DNA of 64,000 nucleotides. Source: Candidatus Thorarchaeota archaeon SMTZ1-45. Lineage in GTDB: Archaea; Asgardarchaeota; Thorarchaeia; Thorarchaeales; Thorarchaeaceae. Of this stretch, positions 11,001 through 20,526 are shown one piece after another. Within the stretch, counting starts at the first letter, position 1, and each line of letters begins with the position of its first letter. The stretch spans positions 1 through 64,000 of the forward strand of contig LRSL01000058.1 of assembly GCA_001563335.1 (NCBI GenBank), written 5' to 3'. The notes under the pieces are model-generated. The model saw only the letters and a list, made by a program, of their open reading frames with translations, was not told the origin of the DNA and did no database searches. Both the position numbers and the translations under genes were made by a program.

Positions 11001-12747
11001 CGGAGTAGGACCATTAGTAGGTAATCTCTCCGAACTAGGAGTTGCTGGTTATTACAGTGCTCTAGTAGACACCTCTGGTTTGAGCGTTCAAGAATGGACT
11101 GTTATAATTTCAAGCGACAAAGCAGGATATACTCCTTCATCAATCCAATTCACTTTGACAGTGGAAGTGGTTGACACTGAAATTATAATTGTAACTCCAG
11201 CCACAGTAAGTGGTTACTACGGTGAAGAGGTCACATTTGTCTTTGTTTTCAGTGACACTCATGCTGATGAAGGAATACCTGGAGCAATTACAAACTATAC
11301 TCTGGAACAATTCAGAGGGTCTCTCATTGATTATGGTAATGGTACATATTCTCTTACATTGAATACATCACTTGTACGGGCGGGAAGTGTACCTCATGAC
11401 ATAACTATCTCATTTAGAAAAGATAACTACAGATTTGCATCTGGTCTTGTGAAGCTTCTCGTGAATCCAATTCGAACCCAGATTATTGGAAACTCAGAAG
11501 CAGAGTTTCCTGTTTATGATGACTATACTATGTTATTCAATTTCTGGGATGATTTGAATGAAAGGTGGATAGTAGATGGGTCAGCAACAGCATACTGGGA
11601 ATTTGGAACTGTTCAATTAACTAATCTTCTTAACGGTTCCTATGCTTTCGGTCCTACTGAAACGAACTTAACTACACCATTACAAGATAGAACAACGCCC
11701 TATGAAATCAGAGTTTCAATATCTAGAGGTAACTATTCTCTTGGGCAAATCCAGGTCTTTTTGTCAATACGTGAGATTGCTACTGAATTAGTTGCATCTG
11801 TACTTCCTACTCCAATCTATGTAGGTAGCCTTTTCCTGATTAATGTCACATTCTTTGACTTAGATCATTCTGAAGCGATCTCTGGTGCAGAAATTTCGAT
11901 CGTATCAAGAAGCAATCTCGCAACTTCAAGTATAATTCGAGAAACAGATTTTGATATCGATCATGGGAATGGAACTTACACTCTTGCATTCCGAGCTCCA
12001 GATTTAGCATATTACAGTTTGCAAATAATCCTTAGCAAGGTTGATTATCAAACTGCAATAGCTGAATTCGATATCTATCCCGAATTAACTCCAGAGCAAG
12101 AAGCACTTGTAATGGGATTCCAATGGAGTACAATACTCATCCTCCTTCTAGCAGCTCTGGGTGCTTTGTATTTCAGAGTATTATCAATTCCAAAGCTACT
12201 GCGAATCATAAGACGGATGATTAGAACTCTAGAAAGAGGTAATATTCCAAAACCAGCAGATGTGCCTCAAAGAAGACAAATGATACTCTCTATGATGAAC
12301 GAGGATTTGAAACCGGTTGGGCTCCAGAAATATGTTGATGATGTAAGTCTCTCAACAGTTGATGTAACAGTGATGGATGTTGAGAAACTGTTAGATGATT
12401 TAGCAGTAGTAGTTGGTCTTACACCAGAAGACATCGATACGTTACGTCAAGACCTTGATAAGATGAGACCAAGTGAAAGAGCAGGTTTCATCAATGAAGT
12501 GCTACGACAAGAACGTTCACGTCGCGCACGAGAACTCACTGAAGCTGAGAGAATCTCAGAAATTGGTGTTCCTGAACCAGAGGCTGAGGAACGCTTGTCT
12601 GAGGAAGAATTGGCTCATTTGAAAGTACGGTTACTGAATATGGGCATTGAAGAAACCGAAGCTGACCTCATGATAGAACAAGCCCGAAACTTGTCGAAGG
12701 CGGAAATAGAAGCACTTCTTAAAGAGATTGGAGGGATGGAAGAATGA
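5038..12747 (+). CDS. Giant Ig-repeat surface protein 1 with cytoplasmic tail
   Basis: This 2,569-residue protein starts with a signal peptide (LSLFLVLTSLILSFGAIG). Residues ~50-330 include a probable jelly-roll module. From about residue 690 there are roughly 16 Ig-like repeats of ~105 residues, each with a boundary such as YRQTS or RRTQL, a TPYG-like turn and a xxYxD strand. N-x-S/T sequons are very frequent. A single membrane helix (TILILLLAALGALYF, ~2370) is followed by a basic stretch and a ~185-residue cytoplasmic tail rich in charged helices, ending in NLSKAEIEALLKEIG. This resembles an S-layer-type or adhesion protein rather than an enzyme. The next gene encodes a full-length paralogue and overlaps by four bases, which implies co-translation and perhaps a heteromeric pair. 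Confidence 0.8.
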   Translation: MKLKKNLSLFLVLTSLILSFGAIGVNNNIHQSITPSSELIDIGDGQYIEVGPDEVLETISLSEVPTNLQGEGSPLVISEYGQRTNHFDNLELAYYPTNTTTTQMVSVPLGPLWEGTDMFVNVSDLQENRTYLTNPGFDSTADWTLGTDDVGTYTNPMSSTITGGYVSFQMEGVLSGGYYRHDLGDRQYAEQTINTNRGEVTWVGVSLDYWVDDAWGGLPIGFWELYAQVGHDDDVDNHLWHMQFSDVLAQVTWYSTGLIEADPSLITSSSFILQIGMRTTRSFGSNPQLYPEVRMDNVRIFIKSRVQPSQVNLEMNGLPVSNITDGFSWLWSLGSVQESAVIPWSGSAVNATFSWTPTPVNPNPNFDIRVTFSVDMTVYARKVGQSSLYEADVQSFGTHYSVSNSSQVQWLTYYYVAVPNGYSNFFYFNASKSDTLVIDMVSQPRFPSVNFPYWSTTATTLNISVYEGVVGTYQNGFWKITGHSGNIIQDLRMSSGAAWVTTNTYQANDNVRFRAYLDSVYDGATVSFKVYDTMGTLWATLSAGVSSGIAETTDLTLDPYLAEVGGWQVQAFVNDSISGSPVENIGYYSRSFSIEHGSDMYIAYPRQSIFTWERNLTYGQDMLLQIGVNDSDNGFLLPGGSATYNWTTGTHPLNDMGTGEYSVVLNTADLGLPGRYVISLTWSKSYYDSLQRYFVINVVEETTLQSASAPGVQVPRGDDALLELFFADSEGSGIDNAVLFCNWTDSSYSIDPVIGEPGNYSLSITTNNSNLGTYAIVVTAQKDYYTTSQVLLFVEVRQIFTSVSVSQSILALPVGYEETITLTYWDTDHDLPISGAESSISCNWSDYTVVESSPGEYDITFSSLDSDPIQDYTVVFDVSRFAYQNHTFDIGINIITHLTSFSLDNPIEPTPYTGQITIYVLYYDITTSSGIVGSDVLIYAEAAGVPSLQFTVVNGTTQGQYIIRIRADQWGSIGWKDITIFANWTGSQPKHDNKVLQVRARVAGSPTDLYIGTNPIATPYGENITFSVVYWDVSNSTGVSNSTGAYPFNVFLFVEVKTPGQTLTQDLMVITELGNGEYQITFDTDYLSGLIGCQLRIYANWTSGQLPLYENRTLAIIVYTRYRQTSVLWNPLPTTPYGDSVNLTFSYMDVLSGMRIPDDAKLNYQVQEAGLVLSAIYLSGSQQFVLTLDTTWWNNVGTFTFHLDVTWSGSPFYQNRTNIPISITIRNRYTTLEHGPYTSIQYGNNLTLIFTYRDLDGQSLLNTGSLTLDPSLLGYYSVVNNFDGTYKVTLNTTAFPSLGIFTVNVTITYTGFNYCYDANDFFYLTLIQRRTQLTSETPDLAIFLEEAVIIVSYIDDNTYAAILGATVTATCMNATLQLGVNYWVDALPSGDYRIRISTLALGNFGQYTITISASKAGSPFYRSRVLDVSIDVVRRYATISVTRSPLTTPFLENVEFQVTAIDDVNGTRIPLSKSVLIITHGGGTLILDSEYTLTGQNGFYLISFNSTLLTSQLEDAYPINILFYWGDSAPYYENSTASTEVTISTRFTQASVLSTPPAYYFFNISTLIYYSDYLTGNGIPGADISVDCANSTSFTNWIVDQGDGTYQILVDTTTLTGLGKYFFTVNLTWYGTPFYTNVTNLNFAVVVNSVSTTLSFTLPQGVTYYLGDDIHANITFTAIEFGVGISGANVTSNWNITYPTIATITEIDIGVYEMIIQTSGMDAGLYSFSISASKYLHQNQSILADILLAAIPVQIELFFNPTNPLWGNAIDFQANVTDARNGNPISGAFVNLTISSITVNMTPGAPGIYTCTIQSWQIGAGEHTIRVVSVLLNYESRQRDFQIRIDKISSKISGSLDPLTTVNGLAVTIEVDYLDYANSSVIEDGLVTYSWIGGSGQIVWSVIDDKYVVQFVVSGVPVGTHQILIQASSDNYKSISMQLTIEITELSTSLIAISEFIVTVNYRDIANITVYLNNTDLNTPVTGALLSYGVGPLVGNLSELGVAGYYSALVDTSGLSVQEWTVIISSDKAGYTPSSIQFTLTVEVVDTEIIIVTPATVSGYYGEEVTFVFVFSDTHADEGIPGAITNYTLEQFRGSLIDYGNGTYSLTLNTSLVRAGSVPHDITISFRKDNYRFASGLVKLLVNPIRTQIIGNSEAEFPVYDDYTMLFNFWDDLNERWIVDGSATAYWEFGTVQLTNLLNGSYAFGPTETNLTTPLQDRTTPYEIRVSISRGNYSLGQIQVFLSIREIATELVASVLPTPIYVGSLFLINVTFFDLDHSEAISGAEISIVSRSNLATSSIIRETDFDIDHGNGTYTLAFRAPDLAYYSLQIILSKVDYQTAIAEFDIYPELTPEQEALVMGFQWSTILILLLAALGALYFRVLSIPKLLRIIRRMIRTLERGNIPKPADVPQRRQMILSMMNEDLKPVGLQKYVDDVSLSTVDVTVMDVEKLLDDLAVVVGLTPEDIDTLRQDLDKMRPSERAGFINEVLRQERSRRARELTEAERISEIGVPEPEAEERLSEEELAHLKVRLLNMGIEETEADLMIEQARNLSKAEIEALLKEIGGMEE

Positions 12748-15700
12748 AATTCAGACAGAAGCTACCAATATTGATGTTTGTCACATTCCTAATGGTCTTT
12801 AATACAATAGTAATGATTTCAAATCCACAAACATCATTGAACCCGCTGACGTCAGAATTGCCTTCAAAAACTCAAGATGTAAGATCGACGAATCCCTTGT
12901 TTGAACCTCACTCAAGCTATCTAAATTCTGAACAAGGTTGGACCATGTGGTCTGGGGTTTCCTCTGGGCTACCTGCGCAAGAGTTTGGTAATAGAAGCGA
13001 TGTATTTGTTGATAATCAAATGCGGTATTTCGAAACCAATAGCAGCACAAGTAACACCTCTATTTCTATACCAATGGAAACAGGCTGGGAAGGTCACGAA
13101 TTATTTGTAGAAATCACAGATTTGACTGAAAACAGAACATGGGTTCAAGATCCTGACATGGAGAACAGTCCCTCGAGTTGGACATTAAATCAAGTGAGCC
13201 TTGGAGGTGGTGCTGCTCCTTCCGCTTCTTGGGTTAATAATGGCCATGGAGCTGGTGATGATTGTGTTGAATTCGAAATCGCAGAAGGTGGTGACCCCTA
13301 TTTTGAGGAACGCGCGTGGGCTGAACAGACATTCTCGGTGAATCGTGGTGATGTAGTGTGGGCTGGGTTCAGGCTCGATTATTGGATTGAATCCGACTGG
13401 GGCGCTGATGGTTTTGTTGCGATCTTTGTTTCAATAGAAACAAACGATTATACCCAACGAGTATGGCAGAAGTCCTTTTCTGATGTGGATCAGGAGCAGA
13501 TCTGGTATGATAGTGGATTGATTGTTCTATCTGACTTATCCATCTTCGATTTGTCTGATGGTGTAACAATCACAGTAGGTCTCTATAGCCAACAAACAGT
13601 CAACTACAGTCCTGACCTAAATCCATATGCTCGGGTTGACAATGTAGAGCTATATCTTCAGACAAAGGCAAATCCAAGTGACCTCAACCTGAAGATGAAT
13701 GGACTTGATGTAGATGATTATGATATTGGGGGAACTTCTGTGCCAGGGTTAGGTAACATCACTCAAATCCCGATACCGACTTGGACAACGAGTCCTGTTG
13801 ACGTGTCCTTTTCTTGGACTCCAATCCCCTCTACACCTAATCCAGACCGCGATATTTGGGTTGATTTCAACGTTGAAACCAATCTCTATGCAAGAGGTCC
13901 ATCGACCACACTTACAACACAAGATCCAAACTCATATGGAGAGATTTTCGAAGCTGTCAATGCTTCAGTGATTGAGTACTTAACATGGTTCTTCGCTGAT
14001 ATTCCTGATGGCTATGATAATAGATACTACTTCAATATCTCACTGCCTGAAAATCGCGATGTATCCTATGTTGCATCACCATTACTTACCAATGTGAATA
14101 TTTCATCATGGGATGAAGGACATGGACCTGAATGGTACGCAAATATTACAGCATATCCGTATCCTGATAAATGGGGGTATTGGCTCATCAAAAGTAAAGG
14201 CGCAAACATGATCACTGATCTTTTAATGACCAGTCCCACAATTGGTACTTCTGCAAGAAGTATTGATCTTAGAGCATCCGATTCAGCATATTTCTCTGTG
14301 GATGTCGGTGCTCAATTTGCAGGCGTTGCGGTGAATATCACACTGTTTTCACCATCCGGAGCCAATTGGTATTCAGAAATAGTTACAGTCAATAGCACAG
14401 GTTATGCTAACTCAGTAGAACTAACCTTTGGCACTAATGCCACCGCAGGAGAATGGCTTGTTCAAGCATTCTGTAATAATAGCATTAGCGGATCAAATTG
14501 GAACAAGACCGGATTCTTCCATCGAACATTCAATATTATACATGCTTCAACATCCACGTTATTGAACCCCGCAGATGCAATTTCAACTTGGATAACTAAT
14601 GTAACATACCCTGATCTCTTCTTGGTGAGAATACGTATCAATGATTCCGATATTTCAGGAGTGACTGTTTCTGGTGGACAGATGAGTTATAACTGGACTA
14701 CTGGAACACAGTATTTTGGAGAGGCTGGGAACGGAGAATATCTAATTACACTTGATTCAGGTGATTTACCTCAGAAGGGTCAATATATGCTGAATATAGA
14801 ATGGACACATCCCCATTTCGACACAATCCAAGAAGAACTTACTATCAATCTCAATTTTGATGGGGCTCTTGTTCTTGAAGCTCCAGATTCTCCTGGTTTG
14901 TCAATCCCTTCAGGATATAATGGATCTTTCAGAATAGGATTTGAGGATTATCTCGGGACACCCATTGACACTGGAAGTGTCGATTGCAACTGGTCCAGCT
15001 ACTATAGTGTTACACCTGTAACTGGATCGCCTGGTAGTTACCTATTCTGGCTAAATACAACATTTATGGATATGGGCGAATATGTTGTTGAAGTTACAGG
15101 AACTGCGCCATTCATATTGCCTCAGAGATATCTCCTCTATGTTGAGGTTCGGGAACTATACACAAAGGTAACGTATTTGCAAAATGTTGTGAATATACCC
15201 GTTGGAGAATCTCGTTCACTAACATTCACATGGACTGATGCAGACCATAACACTCCTCTAACTGGCTTTAATGACTCAATTCTCTGTGATTGGACCGGAT
15301 CATATAGCATTATTGAAACAACACCAGGAACGTATAGCCTGACCATTTTCACAACAGATCTAACTCCTCTCGGGACCACTTCTGTAACTATAACTTTCTC
15401 AGGTTCAATGATGCAAAATCATACTATTTCCATCCAAGTTATAGTCAGGTCTCATACCACATTGTTCACCCTTGACGAACCAGTTCCTCAGACATCCTAT
15501 GGAGTTGATGCCTTCATACTCGTCTACTATCTCGATACTGATCTAGGTACTGGTATTGACAATAGTTCAGGCTATGTTCACATCTTGGTAACGACTCCTG
15601 AAATTCCTATCCTGAGTTACACGGTCACAGATTTGGGATCAGGGCATTATAATATAACTGTACCAACTGGACAATGGTCCACAATTGGATGGAAAAGCTT

Positions 15701-18700
15701 TGCAATCCAGATTAGCTGGACTGGTTCAGTCCAAAAACTACAATCTAAATCGTTGAATACATCCTTTAGATTAATTGGTACTCAAACTGATTTGTATCTT
15801 GAAACTGCACCGGTTGCCACTTATTATTTGGATAACTTCACTTTCTCCGCAGTATTTTATGATGTAGTTAATTCTACTTACATATCAAATGCTTCTGGTG
15901 CTGTATCAATATCCTACACACCAATTGGAATCAATCCAGTCACAGGTGATGATTTCTTCCTAGAAATCATCATAGATGGTCCAACTGTGTACTATATGTT
16001 CCACCTGAACAGTACCCGTCTTGAAGGGATTGGCATGTTTGAGGTCGAACTAGGATTTCTATGGAAGAGTGGAGTTCTCCCGCTATATGAGAATCAAACT
16101 ATCAATGTATTCCTAATGGTACTCGAACGTCCAACTTATGTTGACTATACTCAAGTACCTCCAACAGCCTATGGCGAAGATGCAAACCTAGTCTTTTCCT
16201 ATTTAGATTCTATTCGAACAGAAAGAATTCCTGATTCTCCATCATTAAGCATTGACATTAATGAAGGTGGCATATCTTGGTCATACTCCTATGATTCAGT
16301 TTCTAAAGAATTCACAATTACAATTGACACTTCCTCTCTTGGTGGAATAGGTCAGATAACACTTCACCTCAACCTGACCTGGATCGGCACACCCTTCTAT
16401 GCGGATGTGCCAAATCAACAGTTTATTGTAATTGTGTTATTGAGAAGCTCTCAATTAACTCATCTGCCATTTACTCCTGGTCAGTGGGGGAACAATGTCA
16501 CAATCGAGTTTGTCTATACGGATCTCATATCTGGAAGTACGACTGGAATGGTTGGCACCCTAACCTTGGATATTGACGAGTCTTACTATTCAGTGACTCC
16601 TGGCATTGATGGGCATTATACTGTCATTCTCAATTCTTCAATACTTGGAGTGCCAGGACTCTATTATATCAATGCAAGTATAGTCTATGGAGGAGCCAAT
16701 TATGTGAGTGATGCATTCGAGTATTTTGCATTCACTGTCCTCGAAAGGTCAACACAAATGGGATATGAGAGTCCGGATAATGCACCTTATCTAACGAATC
16801 TAACATTTATCGTCACATATAGTGACGATTCTACTGGATCTGGAATTACTGGTGCCACAGTACAAGTCACGAGTGATCCACTCACATTAGTACTCGGAGT
16901 CGACTATTGGGTTACTGATAATGGTCTTGGTGAATATCTCATTGAAGTTGACACATCCGCGTTGGGTCCACCAGCAACCTATCAATTGAATGTAACAGTG
17001 TCTTATTCTGGAGCACCATATTACCTTACTTCTCAGAGAACATTATCAGCAATGGTTGTTGAGCGTCCAACTCAAATTCGAATCATTAAAACTCCAGGCA
17101 ACACACCGTTTCTTGAGAATGTTACATTCAGTTTTGTCTTTGAAGATTTCCTAGACAAGTCTTTCATTACCATAGACAAGAGTCACATTACTTTGAGTCA
17201 CGGAGTTTTACATACTCTGATAACCTCAAGCGAATATAGTCTGGTGAATCTTGGATCACACTATAGAATTAGCTTCAACTCAACAGTATTAGACCCACTT
17301 GGTCTCGTATCGAGTCATAGCATACAGCTCTCAATCGATTGGACTTCTGGATCACCATATTACGCAGATAGGAATACATCAACTCAAGCGACAACGACAT
17401 ATCGTCCAACAGTCATTTTGTTCCCACTGGTTGAGGAAACTCCTTACTTCGATAACATTACGATAAATCTGGAATTCAAGGACTATCTTACAGGGATTGG
17501 TATAGATGGTGCTTCAGTGGTATTATCAACTTACAATTGGTCTGGTCCAGCATATCATCTCATTAGATTTGGTAATGGCGTCTATCAACTCGTTGTGAAT
17601 ACCACTGTATTTGGTTCAACCGGAACAGTCTATTTCAACGTTTCATTCACATGGAGTGGAGTTCCATTCTACTCAAATCGAGAGGCCATAAATGTCAGAG
17701 CACAGATAAGATCAGTTCAGACATCGTTAATAGCTGAAGCACCCCCAGCTGGTTCTACAGCTATCGGTGTTCCAATCGTGGTCACTTTGACACTTCTTGA
17801 TTTTGATCATGATACTTATCTTGAAGGAGCAACAATAGATTGCGACTGGACAGATATAACCGGGAATTCATTTGGATGGGTTGAGGAAAGTGGTGGGACT
17901 TACTCAATCACTCTGGAAACTCTTGGTCTCGTTGCTCAACAATATGTCTTCATAGTTACTGCATCAAAAGCATTCTATCAGACTGCTCAAGCTCAAGTCA
18001 CTGTCCAACCAGGAGCACAGTTGGTTGAGATTGTACTCACACGAACAACCTATTATGCTGATTGGGGTGAAATTCTAAATATCAGCTTCTGGATCCAAGA
18101 ACCATTTTACATGACATATGTCGAAGGTTTCAATGCAAGTCTTCTGTGGGATGGTGAACTCTATTACTTCATTGATGTAGGTACAGGCTTTTATTATCTG
18201 ATGCTTGATACAGCAGATTCAGATTTTGGTATTTACAGTCCACAAATCACAGTATCAAGAGAATTCTATCAAACTAGACAGAAATCCTTCACGTTAGTTG
18301 TATCGAAAGCTCCTGGTCAGATAATACCCTTTCAATCCACATACAGTGCTGTCATTGACACCATTATCAGCTTCCAAGTCTATCTGAATAATACAATCAC
18401 TAATGCTCCAGTTGTAGGTGCCAGTGTCTCTCTTGAATGGAATGGAACAGTTTCTCCAATGACTCCAACCGGGGTTCCAGGATGGTACACAGGATCGGCA
18501 AATGTCACTGGATTTGCTATTGGGCATTATCCAGTCACTATTAGAGCTGTTACAACTAATCTGCAATTCATAGAAACTGATATTGACATTAACGTGATTC
18601 CAATCCCTACAACTCTTGCGCTAGCTGATGGTACAACAATCCGGTATGTATTCTTTGGTGATACATTATCACTTTTAGCTGTCTATAACGACACATACCA

Positions 18701-20426
18701 TGATGCTCTAGTTGTTGGGGCAACAGTATCGTACACACTTGGAAGTCTAAGTGGATTCTTTACTGATGAATTAAATGGAACATATAGTATCACAATTGAT
18801 GTTAGCTCACTTGGTTCACAATCCATCTACCTGCGAATGGTGGCTAACAAGGCGGGATACGCAACTGCTATCAAATCTATAGTCGTGACTATCCTGCCAA
18901 TTCCAACACAGGCATATGCAACACCACTTCTACAAAGTGGGTACTTGGGAGATACACTTTCCTACCTATTCTATTATAATGATACTCAACACAACTCGCT
19001 AATCGTTGGAGCAAATGTACTAGCTAGCTGGGAAGGTGGTGATGCATTAGTCACTTCTCATCCCAATGGATCATATGAGGTAGTCGTACAAATCAATGTA
19101 GAGAATCCTGGACTATATGATCTAGTTGTCCGATTTGACCTCACGAATTACACCTCCCGAACTGTCATTGCTAAAATTGAAATATATGCAACTCCTGCTG
19201 AGATTAGAGGACCAATATTCTATTCAGCACCAATTAATGAGCCGACTAGCATTATTTACAATGTCATAAGTCTGATTGACAATTCATCAATTACTGATAT
19301 CATTGGAATCGCATACTCCACTCAGCTGGCGGATATTGAGCTTGAACTCTTAGCAAATGGATCGTATTCATTGAATTTGGCTGGAGACCTTCCATATGGA
19401 ACATATAGCTTTGATATAGCATTTGAAACTATAAAATACTCCATCGCTCCAATATATCTTGAAGTAACAATAAGACAAATACGGACCTCTTTGATTTCCG
19501 ATTCCGATGAAATTTTCACATCTCCAGGTAGAACTTTCAATATTACATTGACATACTATGATCTTGACCACTTGGTTGGAATATCCGGGGCTGACATCTT
19601 TGTGGATTATAGCCATACCAATATCACATATCTCAACAGTTCAACGATAGAAACAGATGGCACCTACAGGCTGTTCTTTAGAGTAGAAGGAAGCAGAACT
19701 TTCACTATCACAATCATGTTCCAGAAAGAGGACTATGAATCACGACAATTGGTTGTAACAATAAAGTCCGACATATCTCCTCAACAACAATTCGAGCAAC
19801 TATTGACAGTAGGTGGTGGATCAGCTCTAATTCTAGTTGCACTACTCATTGTTCTATATGTCCGAGTGTGGAGCGTTCCCAAGCAAGTCAGAGAATTGAA
19901 TAGGATGATTCGAGCTTTGGCAAAAGGTCGAGTTCCAAGACCTGCTCGTGCTCCTGGCAGACAAGACATGGCTATGGAAATTGTGAATGAAGAAATAGAC
20001 TCATTAAGGCTCTACAAAGATTCTGATGAGGTTGCGGAATATCCAATTATAACAACAGTACCTGAAGTCAATGAACTCCTTGAAGAATTGGCTGCCATTA
20101 CAGGGCTCGGTGCTGCTGAGATTGATGCTTTCAGAGCAGATCTTGCCAGAATGAGAGCCAGTGAGCGTCCAGGCTTTCTCAAAGAGGTCATTGACCAAGA
20201 AAAAGCTCGTCGTGCTGATGTGTTAGCCAAACCTCCAGAAGAAGAGCCTGCTCCAGAAGAGGTTCCTCTTGAACAGAGACCTGAAGAGTTAGATGATTTG
20301 CGCCAGAAACTCCTAAAGAAAGGTATGGCTGCTGAAGAAATCGATGTCATAGTTGAAGAGGCGAAGAGTCTTTCAAAGGCGGATCTTGACGCCCTTCTAA
20401 GTAGTCTGGGTATAGACTTAGATTAG
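12744..20426 (+). CDS. Giant Ig-repeat surface protein 2, tandem paralogue
   Basis: This 2,560-residue protein mirrors its upstream neighbour: signal peptide (PILMFVTFLMVFNTIVM), N-terminal jelly-roll-like region, about 16 Ig-like repeats with boundaries such as ERPTY, RSSQL and IPTQAY, one membrane helix (ALILVALLIVLYVRV) and a ~200-residue cytoplasmic tail ending in KSLSKADLDALLSSLG. The repeats correspond one-to-one in order with those of protein 1, so the whole gene was duplicated rather than single repeats expanded. The tails share RMIR(T/A)L, a GxxPxP linker, an ExLLxxLA helix and a C-terminal xSKAxxxALL motif. The start ATG overlaps the preceding TGA stop. Many sequons suggest heavy glycosylation. 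Confidence 0.8.
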   Translation: MKFRQKLPILMFVTFLMVFNTIVMISNPQTSLNPLTSELPSKTQDVRSTNPLFEPHSSYLNSEQGWTMWSGVSSGLPAQEFGNRSDVFVDNQMRYFETNSSTSNTSISIPMETGWEGHELFVEITDLTENRTWVQDPDMENSPSSWTLNQVSLGGGAAPSASWVNNGHGAGDDCVEFEIAEGGDPYFEERAWAEQTFSVNRGDVVWAGFRLDYWIESDWGADGFVAIFVSIETNDYTQRVWQKSFSDVDQEQIWYDSGLIVLSDLSIFDLSDGVTITVGLYSQQTVNYSPDLNPYARVDNVELYLQTKANPSDLNLKMNGLDVDDYDIGGTSVPGLGNITQIPIPTWTTSPVDVSFSWTPIPSTPNPDRDIWVDFNVETNLYARGPSTTLTTQDPNSYGEIFEAVNASVIEYLTWFFADIPDGYDNRYYFNISLPENRDVSYVASPLLTNVNISSWDEGHGPEWYANITAYPYPDKWGYWLIKSKGANMITDLLMTSPTIGTSARSIDLRASDSAYFSVDVGAQFAGVAVNITLFSPSGANWYSEIVTVNSTGYANSVELTFGTNATAGEWLVQAFCNNSISGSNWNKTGFFHRTFNIIHASTSTLLNPADAISTWITNVTYPDLFLVRIRINDSDISGVTVSGGQMSYNWTTGTQYFGEAGNGEYLITLDSGDLPQKGQYMLNIEWTHPHFDTIQEELTINLNFDGALVLEAPDSPGLSIPSGYNGSFRIGFEDYLGTPIDTGSVDCNWSSYYSVTPVTGSPGSYLFWLNTTFMDMGEYVVEVTGTAPFILPQRYLLYVEVRELYTKVTYLQNVVNIPVGESRSLTFTWTDADHNTPLTGFNDSILCDWTGSYSIIETTPGTYSLTIFTTDLTPLGTTSVTITFSGSMMQNHTISIQVIVRSHTTLFTLDEPVPQTSYGVDAFILVYYLDTDLGTGIDNSSGYVHILVTTPEIPILSYTVTDLGSGHYNITVPTGQWSTIGWKSFAIQISWTGSVQKLQSKSLNTSFRLIGTQTDLYLETAPVATYYLDNFTFSAVFYDVVNSTYISNASGAVSISYTPIGINPVTGDDFFLEIIIDGPTVYYMFHLNSTRLEGIGMFEVELGFLWKSGVLPLYENQTINVFLMVLERPTYVDYTQVPPTAYGEDANLVFSYLDSIRTERIPDSPSLSIDINEGGISWSYSYDSVSKEFTITIDTSSLGGIGQITLHLNLTWIGTPFYADVPNQQFIVIVLLRSSQLTHLPFTPGQWGNNVTIEFVYTDLISGSTTGMVGTLTLDIDESYYSVTPGIDGHYTVILNSSILGVPGLYYINASIVYGGANYVSDAFEYFAFTVLERSTQMGYESPDNAPYLTNLTFIVTYSDDSTGSGITGATVQVTSDPLTLVLGVDYWVTDNGLGEYLIEVDTSALGPPATYQLNVTVSYSGAPYYLTSQRTLSAMVVERPTQIRIIKTPGNTPFLENVTFSFVFEDFLDKSFITIDKSHITLSHGVLHTLITSSEYSLVNLGSHYRISFNSTVLDPLGLVSSHSIQLSIDWTSGSPYYADRNTSTQATTTYRPTVILFPLVEETPYFDNITINLEFKDYLTGIGIDGASVVLSTYNWSGPAYHLIRFGNGVYQLVVNTTVFGSTGTVYFNVSFTWSGVPFYSNREAINVRAQIRSVQTSLIAEAPPAGSTAIGVPIVVTLTLLDFDHDTYLEGATIDCDWTDITGNSFGWVEESGGTYSITLETLGLVAQQYVFIVTASKAFYQTAQAQVTVQPGAQLVEIVLTRTTYYADWGEILNISFWIQEPFYMTYVEGFNASLLWDGELYYFIDVGTGFYYLMLDTADSDFGIYSPQITVSREFYQTRQKSFTLVVSKAPGQIIPFQSTYSAVIDTIISFQVYLNNTITNAPVVGASVSLEWNGTVSPMTPTGVPGWYTGSANVTGFAIGHYPVTIRAVTTNLQFIETDIDINVIPIPTTLALADGTTIRYVFFGDTLSLLAVYNDTYHDALVVGATVSYTLGSLSGFFTDELNGTYSITIDVSSLGSQSIYLRMVANKAGYATAIKSIVVTILPIPTQAYATPLLQSGYLGDTLSYLFYYNDTQHNSLIVGANVLASWEGGDALVTSHPNGSYEVVVQINVENPGLYDLVVRFDLTNYTSRTVIAKIEIYATPAEIRGPIFYSAPINEPTSIIYNVISLIDNSSITDIIGIAYSTQLADIELELLANGSYSLNLAGDLPYGTYSFDIAFETIKYSIAPIYLEVTIRQIRTSLISDSDEIFTSPGRTFNITLTYYDLDHLVGISGADIFVDYSHTNITYLNSSTIETDGTYRLFFRVEGSRTFTITIMFQKEDYESRQLVVTIKSDISPQQQFEQLLTVGGGSALILVALLIVLYVRVWSVPKQVRELNRMIRALAKGRVPRPARAPGRQDMAMEIVNEEIDSLRLYKDSDEVAEYPIITTVPEVNELLEELAAITGLGAAEIDAFRADLARMRASERPGFLKEVIDQEKARRADVLAKPPEEEPAPEEVPLEQRPEELDDLRQKLLKKGMAAEEIDVIVEEAKSLSKADLDALLSSLGIDLD

Positions 20427-20439
20427 CATTAACACGAAG

Positions 20440-20465
20440 AACCAGCTGGACGATACCAGCTGGTT
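20440..20465 (+). terminator. Strong hairpin after the giant-protein operon
   Basis: AACCAGCTGG (20440-20449) and CCAGCTGGTT (20456-20465) form a perfect 10-base-pair stem with a 6-base loop, 13 bases after the stop of the second giant gene. Each arm contains the self-complementary CCAGCTGG. Location suggests a transcript end; T-richness downstream is only moderate. Confidence 0.5.
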
Positions 20466-20526
20466 TCATATCATTTTAAGTCATCTTAGAGAACAGTTAA
20501 GTGATAATGATGTCTTTCGCGATTCT

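Noticed and set aside
20012-20350. 112-residue serine/alanine-rich minus-strand ORF
   Set aside because: Antisense to the helical charged tail of giant protein 2; composition is what such a shadow gives.
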